Notes: generated by a model not told the origin, from the sequence alone. Shown: positions 1 to 14,600, counted from the stretch's first letter. The stretch: 64,000 nt of DNA from Lycocorax pyrrhopterus obiensis (GCA_014706295.1 JACSVZ010000038.1:1178001-1242000); one strand, 5' to 3'. A program made the numbers and translations.

Positions 1-2447
1 TAACACAAAAACAACAGCTGTGATCTTAACGCACGTGAACACCTCCCAGCTGCAAGGACTCTCCCAAGGCTTGTTTTAGACATCCTTATTAACAAGGTGA
101 ATGCTGAAGATAAGAACTCTCTCCTGGAACGCCTTCTAAAGCCGAAAATGAAGAAAAAGTCAAAATGCTTTTTCTGCTGGGAAAACAATTTGCTTCTCAA
201 GCCTGTTTGTATATAACCAGGAACTGCCCATCCTAACAAAGCCTCCACGTGGATGAACACACAACACACACGTGGATAAAGCTCTAAAACACCCATTGGA
301 GTCAAACCCTCCAGGATGGATATTTCTGATAAGGAAAAGTCCAACCCTCAAGAAGATCGTGTCGAAAGACACTCAGTGCCTGCTAAATCCTGCAGCACAG
401 GAGTAGGTGTTTTATTCCACACCTCGTGACTTTTTATGGGAATGGATTATTGTTCCATTTCCGGAGGTGAAGTTTCTCTGCTGACCCCTCTGGATACAGG
501 CAGCTCCTCAGTCCCTGAGGGGGGGCTGCCCGTGACTCCCACACTTCCCAGCTGCTCTGCAGCCCCCCAGTGCTCACAGGGAATGGCCTGAAAAATGGGA
601 GGAACGAAGACCCAGAGATTGATGATGCTCTTGGTGCCACCACATCTTTGTCTGGTGGTCGTGGGACAGGTACAGATATGTGGCAGAAAGCCAAGTAACG
701 GTATTATTTTTTTCTTCTTCCAAAAAGTAGGTGTTAAATTAAATTAAATTGCCTTTTTCCCCCCCCTGCAGGCCTCAGGTACAATTTACTACTGAGCACT
801 TCCTGCTAAACAGTTCCTCAGTGTTCATTTCCAGTGTGTATAAGGACACATTAAATCCTTATATTTTACATCACTCTTCTCACTGTTTCTGTTCTTCTCT
901 TTTTTGGTGTCCATGGTGCCAACACTGCCAAGGCTGTGGGTTTGACCCCTGGATGGGCCATTAATTTCAGAGCTGGACTCGATGCTCACTGTGGGTCCCT
1001 TCCAACTCAGAAAATTTTGTGATTCTGTGATTTTGAGCTGAATTATGCTTCATTGCTCTTGCTGTTACTCTTCTTTGCTTGTTGGTTGGTAGTGGCACAG
1101 ACTTTATGCTTTGCTTGCTCTTCTGAAACCTCCTCTTTTCTGAACAATCCTCTGCATGCTGGGACTCACTGGAGAGGTTCCCCTTTCCAGTTTTCCCCTG
1201 TTCACCTGCTTTTTTTGTGGAGAAGTAGAAAAAATACTGACTGGTTTAGCCCAGGCCGTTTCTAAAGAAGAGGGAATACACGGGAATTGTTGGGTATCAG
1301 CACTTTCCATGATGGATGATTCAGGGATGAAGAAGTTTTCTGGCTTGGTAAATCACAAAAGCCTTCTGGAGTGAGCATTTCCCATCTAAACCTTATCCTT
1401 GGCAGGGCTCCAGTAAACACAGAAGGGTTTAAAACTCTTGGGGGTTTCTTCTGCAAGGGTTAATTAGCAAACAGAGTTTGGAGCCAAAAACCTGGAAGGT
1501 TTGCAGATTCATAAAAAGAAACAAAAGCAAATGATGTTGCAAAGGAGACACTGACTCGGGCCATTAACAAACTCCCTTTGCCTCACTGCTCTCAGCAAGC
1601 ACAGAGAATTACAAGTGGAATGACCTGGAGCCAGGCAGAGGAAGCAGCACTGGGCTTTTGCTGCTGAACACAAGAAATATCTCACATATTACATTTTATA
1701 TTTGTATTTTCAGAGGAGAACCACCTAACCCTGTCACCTCTGATTTCATGACATGACTATTGTCTGACTCATACACAAGAGAGCTTTGTCCCTTTGGGTC
1801 ATTCTTGTTTTTAATGATCTCTGAATTCTTACTCGTCCTGAGAATTGCGCTTAGTTATAAAACTATTTTGCATGTGGCTCTTCCCAAAGCAAATGCTGAG
1901 AAAAACAGTGAAAAAAAAAAAAAAAAAAAGGTTGTTTTGAGCTGCTTAGTGAAGTAGGACAGGACACTGAAAGGATGGACAACCTAGAGCCATATAATGA
2001 AGGCTTTTAACTACATTGGATGCTAAATTTTGATTTTTGGTATACTGTTACAAAGAAAATACTGTTAAAAAAAAGCCCAGAAAAGAGCCATAACTCTAGT
2101 GACTAAAGGCTTGAAAAGACAATTTATGAGTAAGGCAAAACCCCCTAAATATACAGATTTTTACTAAATTTCATTTTCCTTTACTTTCTAAAATGTTTAA
2201 ACATAGAAATCAGCTAAAGATAAATCAATATGCATCTGAACTAGGAGTTACTGAAGGGAAACACAGGTTACATATCCAGGGAAAATATCTTGCCATTAAA
2301 ATCTGTCAACCCGTGAGATTATCCTGCAAGGAATGACAAATTCTCATCACTTGGGCTATTCTTGATTAAAAAGAATTGACATGACACAAGTAAAACTTCT
2401 AAGCCAAAGCCTTTTCTCCACCTATAAATTCACTTGTGATGAGTTAC
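1..2447 (-). other. CPAMD8: CPAMD8 intron downstream of exon 26 (continues off the left edge)
   Basis: I looked on the minus strand for the next family segment (Y.RQL.YK..DGSYSAFG) and did not find it. The stretch holds a SINE fragment (about 910-1032), an A-rich run near 1910-1930, and no supported exon or RNA gene. Confidence 0.6.
910..1032 (+). mobile_element. tRNA-Ile-derived SINE fragment (TguSINE1-like) with CR1-type tail
   Basis: Positions about 912-961 resemble the 3' half of tRNA-Ile: CACTGCCAAGG, then a degenerate B box GTGGGTTTGACCCC, then GGGCCA. A CR1-like tail follows (AGCTGGACTCGATG, CCCTTCCAACTCAG) ending in imperfect TTCTGTGA repeats. The A-box half is missing, so the copy is 5'-truncated. 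The tRNA-Ile/CR1 composite is the known plan of TguSINE1. The exact 5' end is uncertain. Confidence 0.68.
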
Positions 2448-2624
2448 CTTGAACAAGGTAATCAGTGGCTTCGACCTCCACCTCGTGACTGAGCTGTTTG
2501 GTCTTCTGCAGGTATTTCAGGACAAAAACATTGGGAGCAAAATGGATCATGTTCTGCTCCCCACAGCCAAAGGGCAACCTCAGCAGGTTGTCCAGGTTGT
2601 TCAGAGTAGGACCCATCACATCTC
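2448..2624 (-). CDS. CPAMD8: CPAMD8 coding exon 26 (thioester motif)
   Basis: Residues 1128-1186: [21 protein letters not shown], and F-V-L-K-Y-L-Q. Cys1148 and Gln1151 are the residues that form the internal thioester in C3, A2M and CD109. Acceptor AAACAG; donor GTAACT. This is the last CPAMD8 exon I can place. Confidence 0.95.
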
Positions 2625-5600
2625 CTGTTTGAGAGAGAGAGGGGGGGAAATGTTCAGGATCAAGCAATTAAGGTTTACTTCTGGTGGTTTATGATTAAAA
2701 CCTGACTGCTCTAATATCTCCTGGCTACCACAGAGTCAGCTTAAATAAACTGTAACATAAGCGGGAAGTCCTTCAGCTGTTGAGTCTCAGCCCTTCAATC
2801 TCTTGTGGGATTAAGGAAATTCCACATTTCAGCGTTTGATTATCCATCACTTCCCAGTTTAGACTAGTTTGGAACACGGCATAATCTGTGATGAGGATGA
2901 AAATGAAATAAACTCTTTGAACTGTAACAGACAGTGCCCCTGCAAAGCCCCTCACAACTTCAAGCCACTGAGAACCCAAACAGGCTTCAAACAAGTGACA
3001 AAGAAACCCCAAAGAATTATCTGCCCCAGAATTAAGCAGGGATAAACCTCTTTAAGTGCCTGTGACTATCTTATCTGGTGTGCATTACTCAAGTACTGCT
3101 CAGAAGTAACAGCTGGAGCATCTGTTCACATTTGATAACGGGTACCTAAGTGATACCTCCTGATAATTGATACCTATTATTGAAGCCGTAGCTCTTTCTG
3201 ATCCTGGAATTATGTTGTGGGGAACTCCAAGAGTAAATGCTTCATTGTGATTTTCATCAGTCTCTTCTTTTCTCCAAATTTTAAACTCTCCCATTGACCC
3301 CCAGCCTGTGGAAAAGCCAATGTACTTCACCTCAAGCTGTTTGGGGACTGTCCACTCCACAATAATAGATTCGTTTAGCACCCGAGTACCGTGGCCAACC
3401 TGAAAGGGACAAGAGACCATGGAGTTCCAAGAGCCCACACACGTGGAGTCACCCTGCCACGTGTGCTGGGACACCTCCTAACTCAGACGTGCACTGGAGG
3501 TGGAGCAACACCTCTCTCTTCCCCACCCACAAAGCAATCCAAGGAGGTTCAACGAGAATTCCACAGGCTCGGCCTTCAAGGCTTTCATCACTAAAACCAT
3601 TGAGGACTGAGGTCCTGAGAACGTAACGGCGGCAAAAGCAGGTTTGTTCTGATCAAAACAGCCTGATCAGGGCTTCAGAGGGAAAAGGCAACAGGAATGA
3701 AGGAGCTTCATTCCACCTTCTACACCAAGGAAAACCCGCTCTGTGTGCGCCCAAACTCTGTTCAGAAAGAGACTTCCAGACCATGAATTCAGTACCTGGA
3801 TAACTCCATTTTTCCAGCTGATCCAGAAGCTGCGGAATTCATCCCAGGAGAGGATTCCAGGCGTGTCCCTGCTGGCCACCGGCTCTCCCATTTTGCTGCC
3901 GGAAATCCAAGTTTTAGTGTTCTGGTGCCCCCCGATAACGATCTCGGTCATCTCTGCCATGTCGTGGGGGCCAGAGGACAGGGCTAGGTGGGCGTCGTTG
4001 TGGGCCTTCACGGCGACGTCAAAGTGGCTCATCTGGGCAGGTTTCTGCATGTACTGGTACTCGTATTTGTTAGGTGTGGAAATGTGTATTTTCTCTAGTC
4101 AGAAAAACGAGGGAATGTGGTAAGAATTAGAGCTCGTCTTACAGACATCACAAACAACCCTTGGCTGATAACTAACATTCAAACAAACAGGTCTTCCCTA
4201 AGAACATGGGGTTTCTGCCAGCTTCTTTTAAAGTGTTAAAATACACATGGATGTTTCTTCTCATCTTTTATTTTTACCCCCTTCAAGGCAGAAGATCCTT
4301 CAAGTTGCTCAGCTGAATTTCTTAAGAACTCTTAAGAAGTGATTTTTCAGTTCTAATCTAGTGGTCAAAAGCATCTCTGTTTAGCTACTGGAGCCAACTC
4401 TGAGCTATCCAAATCTCTGGCAGAAAGGACAGACTGATTCCAGAACGGAATTTTAAAACACCAGCTGAAAATAAAGTACAGTCCCAGTTACTGTCCACAG
4501 TGCTGAATACTTAAACTGTTCCATAAAGTAAAGGAATTTAATGGCCATTTCCAGAAATCACTTGGGCAGTTAGAGCAAATTCATAATTAGCCAGCCAGGT
4601 AAGAAAGACTCTTTATTCACAAGTTCTTCCTACACACCATAATTCATCAATCACAGAGAAATGGAAACAAAGATTTTTTTAAATTTTTTTTTTATGAGAT
4701 GAAGCCAAATGCTTCTTTCTAAAACTGAATCAAACAAACTGAATATCTCATTCAAATCATGAACTTACCATTTGGGCAGAAGAACACACTGTAGGTGTAT
4801 TCTCTGGACAGTCCCTCTGGCTATAGAAAGACAGAAATCCACACATAAACCACAGGGCTTGGATTAGCAGGAACAGATCCCAGTTTTACTTGGAAAATAT
4901 AGAAATTATTTTTGCTGCTGTACGGTGGTTTATATCCTTGATAGAAAAGTGATGGCACAGTGTTCTGTCAGCTAGAGATATGCTAACCACTGCCAGAGAA
5001 CCTTCCATCTGATTACATTTCTTAGATTAACCAGGCAAGCTTATCCCATAAAATTTCCATTCCTTTTTTCCCTGAACAGCACTGAAGATTCACCAGAGGA
5101 GCTCAGAACCAAATGGGCTCTTTCTGTCCAAGTACCACTAAAGCTGATTATTTCCAATCTCTCCAACATACCACAAATCAACCTGAGGATCTTTATAAAC
5201 CTATTCACGTTTGATTTCACAATTTGCCCAAGCGTTTTTTTTCCTGAATTATCATAAATTTGTATTTTCTCACCTCGATAATGACACTGCTGCGAACATA
5301 ATCCACTCCCACGGGGATCCTTTTGTCCATGTAAGAGTCCTCTGAGTGTTTGCCATTCTTTAGGGTCTGCATCCCCTCCTGACAGCAATTGGTCCCACCA
5401 TAGGCAAAAGCTTTTGCTGAGAAACAGGAGGGAAAAGCAGCAGAGATTTTGAGATAGGAAGATCTCTAGAAGTTAAAGAGATCTAAGCTAATTAGAAACA
5501 GCTGATTAACAACACACCAAGTGCTGTAATTACAGCTCTCTCATACTCCCTCTATCCATATTTGAGTGATCACATCTAAAACCAGGCAATACTTGGACAG

Positions 5601-8600
5601 TCATGGGGCAACAGAGAAACTCCTTCCTGGTTTTCAGTGTTGCACGGTTTTTGCTGGGATTATTTGTTGAAAGATGCACAGAAGTTGTTGTTTTTTCTCT
5701 TGTTTAAAAATTTCCCCTGATCTCTTCGGGGAAATGTGACAGGCCCAGCCTTGCACGAGCAAATATCACAACAGGAAAGCTGATGAAAAGAGAATCTCCT
5801 GCTTTGTTTGTACATTTGTTGTACATTCCGTGCATCACAGGCAGGGAGTTTGTTCCTACAATAAACGAGGTCGAAAAGCCAAGCTGGCAGTAAATGGAAT
5901 GGATGAATTGGGGCAATAGGGAAATAAGAATTTTCTCCTGAGACAGGAATCAAAAGAAACACTTGTAAAACCCCTTCAAGCACCAACAAGCTGCTTTTAG
6001 TTGTGTACTACCAGTGATGTTGCTCAGGCCCAGCTCGTTGAAGGACAGAACGATGGAGGTGGGTTTGGCTTCCCCGGGGGCCACACACTTCTTCCTGGTC
6101 AGGTGGTGCTTCCCAGGGTGCCCAACAAACTTGATGCCTTTTGGGACAGAAATCTTCACGTGGACCTGTGAAAGTTTTGGAAATGTCATTCGTTGGAAAT
6201 GTCAGCTGCAAAGCCAAAGTGTTCTATGTGAACGATGTGAAACCCACAGAATGCTTCATTAAAAAAGTCACAGAATACAGATTATTCATCCTTCAAAAAG
6301 CCATGGATTGCACTGAGAGCACTACTTTCAGCTCAGCAATTCTACAAGTATTTCTAGGAGATGCTACTGGAGCTGGGCAGATGGGGAGTGTGAGAAGAAA
6401 ACATCAAGGGAAAGAGGATTTCTTAGGAAAAAAAAAATTCCTTCAAAATAAACTATTTTTGGCAGCTTTTTGCTTATGAAGGAAATTCTCCTCTGTGGTT
6501 CAGCATGAGCTCCCTTATTGTCTTCCCTGTATTTTTCAACATTTGTTTTCCTGAAGTGCTGCAAGACACTTCAGACTGCTCCACGTGTTACTACAAATAA
6601 AGCAGCGACATTCATTCGAGTTTAAAAAGCGACATTTATCTTTTCAAAGCACCTCTGCTGAGCTCGCCCCGGTGTCAGCCTGGCACCTTATCTGCTGTGG
6701 CCTGTAGGTCACTCACCAGCCGTGGTGATAACCCAGAAGGGAGGCAGGAGTGAGGGGTGAGCTCTTACCTCTGCACACACGGCCAGGTAGTTGTAGACAG
6801 TGAGCGGGATCTTGGTCTGCTCGCCCCGGATGACGTGGTAGGGCAGCGTGAAGTCGATGAAGAAAGGTTTGAAGGTCTTCAGCTCGGTCTGGCTGGCGAT
6901 GCCCAGCCCCTTCTCCTCAGACAGAGCCACGGCCTCCGTGATCCACGTGGTGATGGAGTCGGGCACCTCCACGCGCAGCTGGGCTTCCCCTGAGCTGTTA
7001 CTGCCAAAGGAACACGGAGTAACTTGGGTGCATCACATTAATTACGTGATTTTTTGTTGGAGTCCAAAGTGCAGAGAATATTTCTCTGCCTGTTTTGGGG
7101 GGGTTCTACCCCCCTGGACAACCCTGCCTTTGACCTTCATCCATGGAGAAAATTACCTACCCTCTGGGAAGGAACAGAATCTACACTGGTGTGAATTAGG
7201 TGATAGAACATGATATAAGATTGTCACAGGGTGCAAATTTAGAGGTGTTTGGTTTGTTAATATGGTAAATAGATAAGAAGCAAAACCTCCAAAATGGAGG
7301 ATTGTTGTTGTTCTCTAGGCCTTCTTCTTTCTTTTTCTGTCACTCCATGTTTGTGGCAAAAGTAGATTGAGAGGATTGGGTGAAAAATGCCGCAGTTCCT
7401 TTCATGTGACAGAAAGATTTGCTGAATATTGGTAGAAAAGTAAAAATATCTTCCGTTTCGGGCTTTCATTGGGTAATTTACCTTTAAAAGAACGGTGTTA
7501 TCTTGATAACTTGGCCTTTCCTTCGCGTTTCCTAAGAGGAGTCACACTTGTGGCTCTGCTCCTTTTTGATAAGGCTCAATAAACAACTACCCGAGAGCAA
7601 AAGTGTGGAAAAGTCCTGTTCGTCTGCAGAGCCCAGGCACGGGCTCGGGGAATTCTCCCCTATCAGGGGAGGCATAATTAAGACATGGTAAAGTGTCAGT
7701 TTTTAATGACGTTAAAGCACACGCAGCCAAACGTTTTGGGGAATTCCCTGCAGATCCAGACTTATAAGACAGCATCGTCTGCTTTGAACCTTACCAAAGG
7801 CTCAGTTGTTTCTATCAGTTTTGAGACCTGCAAAGATTTACATGCAGCAGAGCAGCAAATAGTTACTTCTGCAAAGCACAGATTCTTCCTGGATGAAAAA
7901 CTTCATTTGCAGCCTCATTTCAGAGTCACTTTTCTTAGAGGCAAATGTCTGCAGCAAGTAAAACAAAAAAATCCAAACAAAACTCTAAAACAAACTCCAA
8001 AACCTAAAATGAAAGACAAGAAATAATCCCAGACTGAAGTCCTGGATAAAAACAGTTCAACAATAATTGATTTAACAGCTAGTGAAATAAAAGTGGTTTT
8101 TGTTGGAGCTCATTGTCCCTGTGTCCATTGCCACACTGCACACTCTTCTTGAACACAAGGACAAATGAGGAATTTTCTAAACATTGAGTTCAGCAACAGC
8201 TTGTTTTGATTCAGAAACATTTTGGTTTGCTGGGTTTTGGAATGACTGGCTTAGAAAATTTCCAAACCTATCATTTTCTTCCAATGAGGATTGAAACTAA
8301 TTATTAAAATTCAGATCTCTCAGTAGTTAGCTTTCCTGTGCATACCACAACATGCTGATATAAACCTGGTATCCTCTTCCATGCTTTATAATAATAGAAA
8401 TTCAGTTTTGTTCTTCAGACTTTGCTATTTCCCTCCTGCAAAGCAGCTTTGGCCCTGCCTGGAACAGAAAACATTTGCTCTAACACAAGAACAAAAGCTA
8501 TTTCATGGCTCAGCTGGCAGGGTGATTGGTGCAGTTGTGAGTACACCCTAAGCTTGTTTTCTCTCAAGTTCTTATTTATTCCCCAGAGCCTGACACACAT

Positions 8601-11600
8601 GCTGCCAGCTCTGTAAGCTTTTGGGGGCATGGAAAATGAGAATGGAAGGTCTTCAGAAGAAGGCCTGCAAGTGTCCAGCACGACACACTGTCCTCATCTG
8701 CAGAGGTGCCTGATGCACACCCAGAGCTGCCCTTCCACCGCTTTTCACGTGGAGGTTGCTCACACTTGAGGCACCAGTGAAGCACCTTTGTTTTGCTCCT
8801 CTAAATCAGCTGCTTGCAATCCTCAGTGAGCCTGAAGCTCTTGTGCCTGTCAGGAGCCAGGCAGCTCATCAGGGGCTGATCTGTGTGTTTGTATCACAGA
8901 GGGGAAAGGACTAAAACAATAAAAAGTGGAGATCACTGTGCCTTTTCTGAGTTCAGTCAGACTCCAAGCACTGGCCAGTGAATGTGGTTCCCCCAGCTCG
9001 AATTCCAGAGGGAAAAGCCTTGGGAAATACACTTGTAATCATAGAAACATGGAATGGTTTGGGTTGGGAGGGACCTTAAATCCCATCCCATCCCACCCCT
9101 GCCATGGGCAGGGACACCTTCCACTGTCCCAGGCTGCTCCAAGCCCCGTCCAGCCTGGCCTTGGGCACTGCCAGGGATCCAGGGGCAGCCACAGCTGCTC
9201 TGGGCACCCTGTGCCAGGGCCTGCCCACCCTCCCAGGGAACAATTCCTTCCCAATACCTGATCTAAACCTACTTAAAATTATTTAAACTCCTTTTTAGCA
9301 GACTGCTTCCCTGATACTTAGGCCCTCACCCCGACTGGAGTAACGCAGCTGATACCTGCACTGATGCTCAGCCCTGAGGAGCAGGCAGAAGGGTGTCCTG
9401 CCTCCAGGACTGGCAATATTCCAGCCTGTTTAACCGGACAATTTGTTGCAGCTGATGTTCTTTCCACTGGGATTTCAGCCCATAACCAGCATTAACATTA
9501 TTTTCACACATGAGGGCACTTACTCTTCTGGGCGGGGGGCCAAAGTACACACTCATTTCCAGCCATTAGACCCTCCAGCCAGGCTCTAGGAATTTTTAGA
9601 ATTGGTTTGGGAAGTTGACATTAGGCTTTTGTTTCTTTTTTTTTTTTTTGAGGATTGTATATTATAATTATAAATGGTAGAAGAAAACAAATAAATTCTT
9701 CCTGTTCAAGAGAGTGGAAATTAAGGAATGCTCCAACTCAGTTGTTTCTAATGAAATGAAGTGGAGAAAATGCAATCTGCAACTTTTTATTCCACACTCT
9801 CCCACTTATAATTAACTGCCCCAGCTTGCTGAGGCCCAAACGGGCACTTCTGGAATTCTTTGTGTATTTCTACAAAGCATATTTCATGCTCAATTGAACA
9901 GATTTGAATACACTTGCTCCAAGTTCCTGTCAAATTTAATTTATAATCATTTATTGAGAATGAAGTTTACTTGCAAACCTGGAGAAGCCTTTTAATAATT
10001 GCTTCAAATTATCCTAGATGTGCTGTTGTGGGAGGGATTAGTTATCTCTTTAGTAATTTTCTTTTTGTAGTTCCAGCTGTACCCAGAGGAAACCACGATT
10101 TATGAGGCAGCAAATTGAGGTCTGGGGGAGATGTTCTTGCAGGAGATGACAGAGAAAGAAGGGCTCTGTGCAATTTGAAAAGCAGAGGATCAATGTAGAC
10201 ACAACTGACAGGTTCAGCTTGAAGCAAGTGAACACACTTCAAGAGCAGAGGAAACGTTGCAAAGATTAAAGTGGTAATAAAGAAAAGCAACAACAACTGG
10301 GGCAAAAAAATAATTTAAAAATTTAAAAAAAAAATTAAAAATGAAAAAAAAAAATTCAGAAAATGCCAGTGTAGCTCAGTAGATTTTAAAGAGCTTTGTT
10401 TTGTGTAGCTGAGGAGAGCACAACCCTCTGGATATAATTAATGTCAGTACCTGACGTTGAGGCAGTGCCAAATCCACGTCTCGGGGAAGAAGGTTCTTTT
10501 CCTCTTCTCTGCTCTGCTAGAACAAGAAATAAGTCCTTGCAAATGAATCCTTTTAAAAAGATATTTTCAACAGTCACTGGTAAATCAGAGTTATCACCTG
10601 ACTGTGGCTCACATGACCAAACCTCTGGCTGGTACAGACTCATTAAGGAGTGATCACTCCTAACACAAATTACACGCTCTTTTGGAGCCATCCCTTTGTG
10701 TGCACACACACTCTGCAGACAGAAATAAGAATCTAAGAAAATGGTACAAGTAAGACTACGTTATTCCTGCTGGTTTCAAAGGTCATCTAAAAAAAAAATT
10801 GGTTTGTGATCCAAATTCTTTCACCAAAGGGAATCCAGGGGAATGCACACAATATGGGACTTCCAACAGCAGTTACTGCAATCCCTGCTCCATATCCTTC
10901 TCCAGCCCTTCTCTTTGAATTGTCTTGATTTCTAATATTTTAATAATTTAAGTCAGATTTTCCACACCTGTGATGCTTCATTATCTATTTCTTAACTAAC
11001 CCCAAATCCTGCTCTGCTAAGAGAGGCTTCCAGGGGGTTCAGGACGCAGAGGGAAGGTCCATAATCAGCTGCAGCATCACTTGTAGCACTTAACAACCTT
11101 TTCTTCATGCAGACCCTCATTTTATTGATTTTGACAACCAGCTGAATGGTCCCAATCATGAGCAATGAGGGACTCTGCAAAGCCAGCTATAGCTTGCAAA
11201 TATTGCAAGAAATTCACAGCAAATTGCAAAGAAATATTCTTCAAAATTATAATTTAAGACTCTTTGCATATGCCATTTTTCCAGAATTAAATTAAATTTA
11301 ACAAAGCAGTGTCAGTTAAATTTTTTTTTACATTTACCAAGCCACTTGAAGAGTTTCCCCATCACTGCCTTGTCTAAACCTGGGGTCATGGAGGTGGAAA
11401 ACAGCTGAGAACAGAGGAAAAAAAAACAGCTAGGAGTATCACAGACAACAGATATTAAACACCAAACGTTACCTTGGTGCTATTTTGGAATGCATTGTGG
11501 CCACCAAGGTCCCAGTGTGTGGCTGGAAGGCTGGGACAGCCTCATCTGTGTACATCCCTCCGTTCTGCCTGTGGTTCAGGCTGACTATGTCAGTCATTAC

Positions 11601-14600
11601 CACCAAGCCAGTTTCCTAGACAATAAAAGTCAAGACCACAAAACAAAAACCAGCAAGGAAAAAAAGAAGTAAATAAAAAGAATTAAATAAGAAGAATTAG
11701 ATGTGCACCGATTTTTTTTAATAGAATCCCTTAATCCTATTTCAACATTTATATGGTAAATCTCAATTGAATCTCGAGGATTTTTTTAAAGCTTTGTATA
11801 AAAATGTCTGTTAATGTGAAGATGCATGGGCAGAAGATTTATGGGAAAGCTCTTGTCTGATGGAAAATGCACTTAAATCAGTATCTAACATTACTGGGCA
11901 AAAATCATTACATGTATTTTTCCCCTGGAATACAACATTACAGCTTTTTACCCTTCCTCAGAGTTTCCAGTGCGCTCTGCTGCAGGCAGCTCTCCCATCA
12001 GGCATCACCAGCTCTGCACTGCCAGGGATGCCAAGCAAAATGCAAACTGTCCACACAGGGAGAGCACAGAGCTCCTGAGGAAGCTGCCAGCTCTGTCCCC
12101 TAAATGCTCTTATTCATAAGAGACAGCAGCTCCCAGGCACCACTGGAGAATGAGCTTTGTTCCCTGCACACACCCCCAGCTCTTGCCCACCAGGTGTGCA
12201 GCCCCTGCATCTACACCAGCTCCCCAAAAATGAACCTTTTCCCAAGAGTTTGCAGCTCTCAGTCAGGAAAAAAAAAAAAAAAAGCAGCATCAGAAAAAAA
12301 CCCCCTGAGACCCCAGGGGGAGAAGCAGCAGCGGCTCCTGCAGCAGTGGGCAGAAATGAGGATTTAGGGGTTGTGATGAAGAGATCGAGGCATTGGGGGA
12401 ATGTGTGAAAGCCTCTGGGGTTTAAGGCAACACAATAAAACAATTTAGCTAAAAATCACAGGAAGGACAAAGGATGAAGAGGTGGGGGAGCTGTGGGAAG
12501 CAGGGATCATCAGTATCAGCAGTTACGTGGGTTAAAGAGGGAAAGAACACCAAACACCAGAGCTGTGACACTGGCTCTCAAGGCCAGGCTGCATTTCAGA
12601 GGAACAAGTAGGAGAAGATGATGTAAAGAATATCAAACATCTACAGCTCAGCCTCTCCTGTGGCATCTCCTTGTCTCAGGGGACAGAGGCTACACCCTGC
12701 AGTGGTGGAAGGCAAAGGAGTGGGGTGTGAGCAGAGCCCTAAGGGGTGGATGGGCTCTGCTGTGCAACTGCAGGAAGGGAAGGAAGAGGCAAACAAGCAG
12801 AACTTCTCAAACAGATGAGGTAACACCCATTTTAAACAAAAGGAAAGCAAAAAGCTCATGGAAATGGTAGTGTGTCTTAAAAGCTACAGATGGCTCTTTT
12901 TGTGCTTAAAAGACTGCACTGTTAATATGTAAAGCAATGAAGAAATGAATTAGTGCTTGAGTGCATTTTAAAAACCCAACTGTTTTTAAATGCTCAACTT
13001 GGAAGTTGATTCAGATACACAGCACAGATCAAAGGAAATGAGATTTTTAAAATCTGGCCAGGTTTAACGATGGAAACACACCAAGTAACTATAAATATAT
13101 GGCATTTCAGTAGCAACCTGATCAAGGATACAAAGGTCTTTCACGCAGATGGCAACAGAAGCTGGGAGAACCAGGGCAGGAAAGAAATGGAAATGATTTC
13201 CAAAGGATAGTCCAAAAGGCTACAAGGAAAGACTCACATTCCACCTTCCTGCCCTGTTGGAGCAGCTGCAGAAGAGACCTGCAAGCTCACCCATGCCTGG
13301 AGGAACCTTCTGGAGCCTGGTTCTCCAGAGCATCAGCATGAATTCCTTCACCCAGCAGCACAACTGGCCCTCCTGAGACTGGCCAAACTCAAACCATATT
13401 TCTCAAACATCCTTGCTAGAACAGTGGACTCTGTTCCCAAAAATTACTTTTCAATCTACCCCCCTCAGAAAAACAGCTCTGATGTGGGGAAAACCCCTGG
13501 CCTGTGGAGCTGAAAATCACCCTGCAAACATGAAAGCAAAAGAGAGACACTGCAGAGAGAAGGGAGGCTGATTCTTCCTACTGTAAAGGCGAAGCGAGCG
13601 TCCTTGGTGATGTCCCAGTGCCAGGGAAAGACAGAAGACCTGCGGCGCCTGCGGGAGGACATGCCTGGCCACCAGAAGTGCCCTTCTTCCTTCGGAGCCC
13701 CAAAAGCATCAGACACATCGTACTCTGCAAGCTCTTGGAACACCTGCAGGGAAAGGGCGGAGGCTGCTGTCCTTGGGGGTTTTTGGAAACCCAAAAGCTG
13801 CTTGCTCAAGGTGGACCAGGGTCACAGGAGTGAGAAAAGGACAGCAGGGCTTAAAGCTCCTTCTACCTGACTGGCTGTCAGCTGGAAGCCTGTCTTGAGC
13901 AGGTAGACACTCTTATCCACCGTGGCAATGCAGACACAGCTCGATTTGGCAGCTCTGACCTTGATGTTCACAACGTCACCGGGCCTGGTCTCGTTGGCCG
14001 AGAGCGCCACGGCAACCTGGGAAGGGAAATCCCGTTAAACCCCGTGATCATCCCAAAAAACACAGAGTAACGAGACACCAGCCCTTCCTCTCCCACTGCA
14101 GAGCCCCTACCTGGTTCTCAAAGGAGGAGTTGACAGTGAACTGCAGGCTGTCCGTGACCCCCTCTCCGTTCTCCCTGACGTAGTACACGAGGAGCCGGCC
14201 CAGGGGAGCCATGGAGTGAACAACTGAGAACCTCAGGAAGGTCACACACACCTCAACCTCTGCTGCAGGCGTGCTGGGGGGTGCTGAAACAGGAATTGTG
14301 GAGGAAAACCAGCTTTATTTATCCGAATCACTCCCTTCCTGCCCCATCCTAATGCTGACAGGCACAGAAATTTCCAGCCAGGACTTGCATTCTTCCCTTG
14401 TTCCTGTTGCACACCTTCTCCAGTTCAGAATCTTTTCCCTTTTTCTCATCTTTGTGAAAGGTAATTAGCACTCATAACTTAATGAGCAGCATGGAGGAGG
14501 TGGTAGGGAAGGATTACTCGGTGCTTTTCCCATAAAATCAAGGAAAGGCACAATTAAGTTACCAAGCCATTGAAAATAAACAGAAAATGTTATCTATTGC

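Noticed and set aside
1..2447. Search for the next CPAMD8 exon (after the thioester exon)
   Set aside because: No minus-strand segment matching the expected continuation with splice sites was found; the exon probably lies beyond the left edge.
12104..12443. Open frames on both strands around an A-run in CPAMD8 intron 17
   Set aside because: Frames depend on the A homopolymer (about 12266-12283) and carry no family motif.
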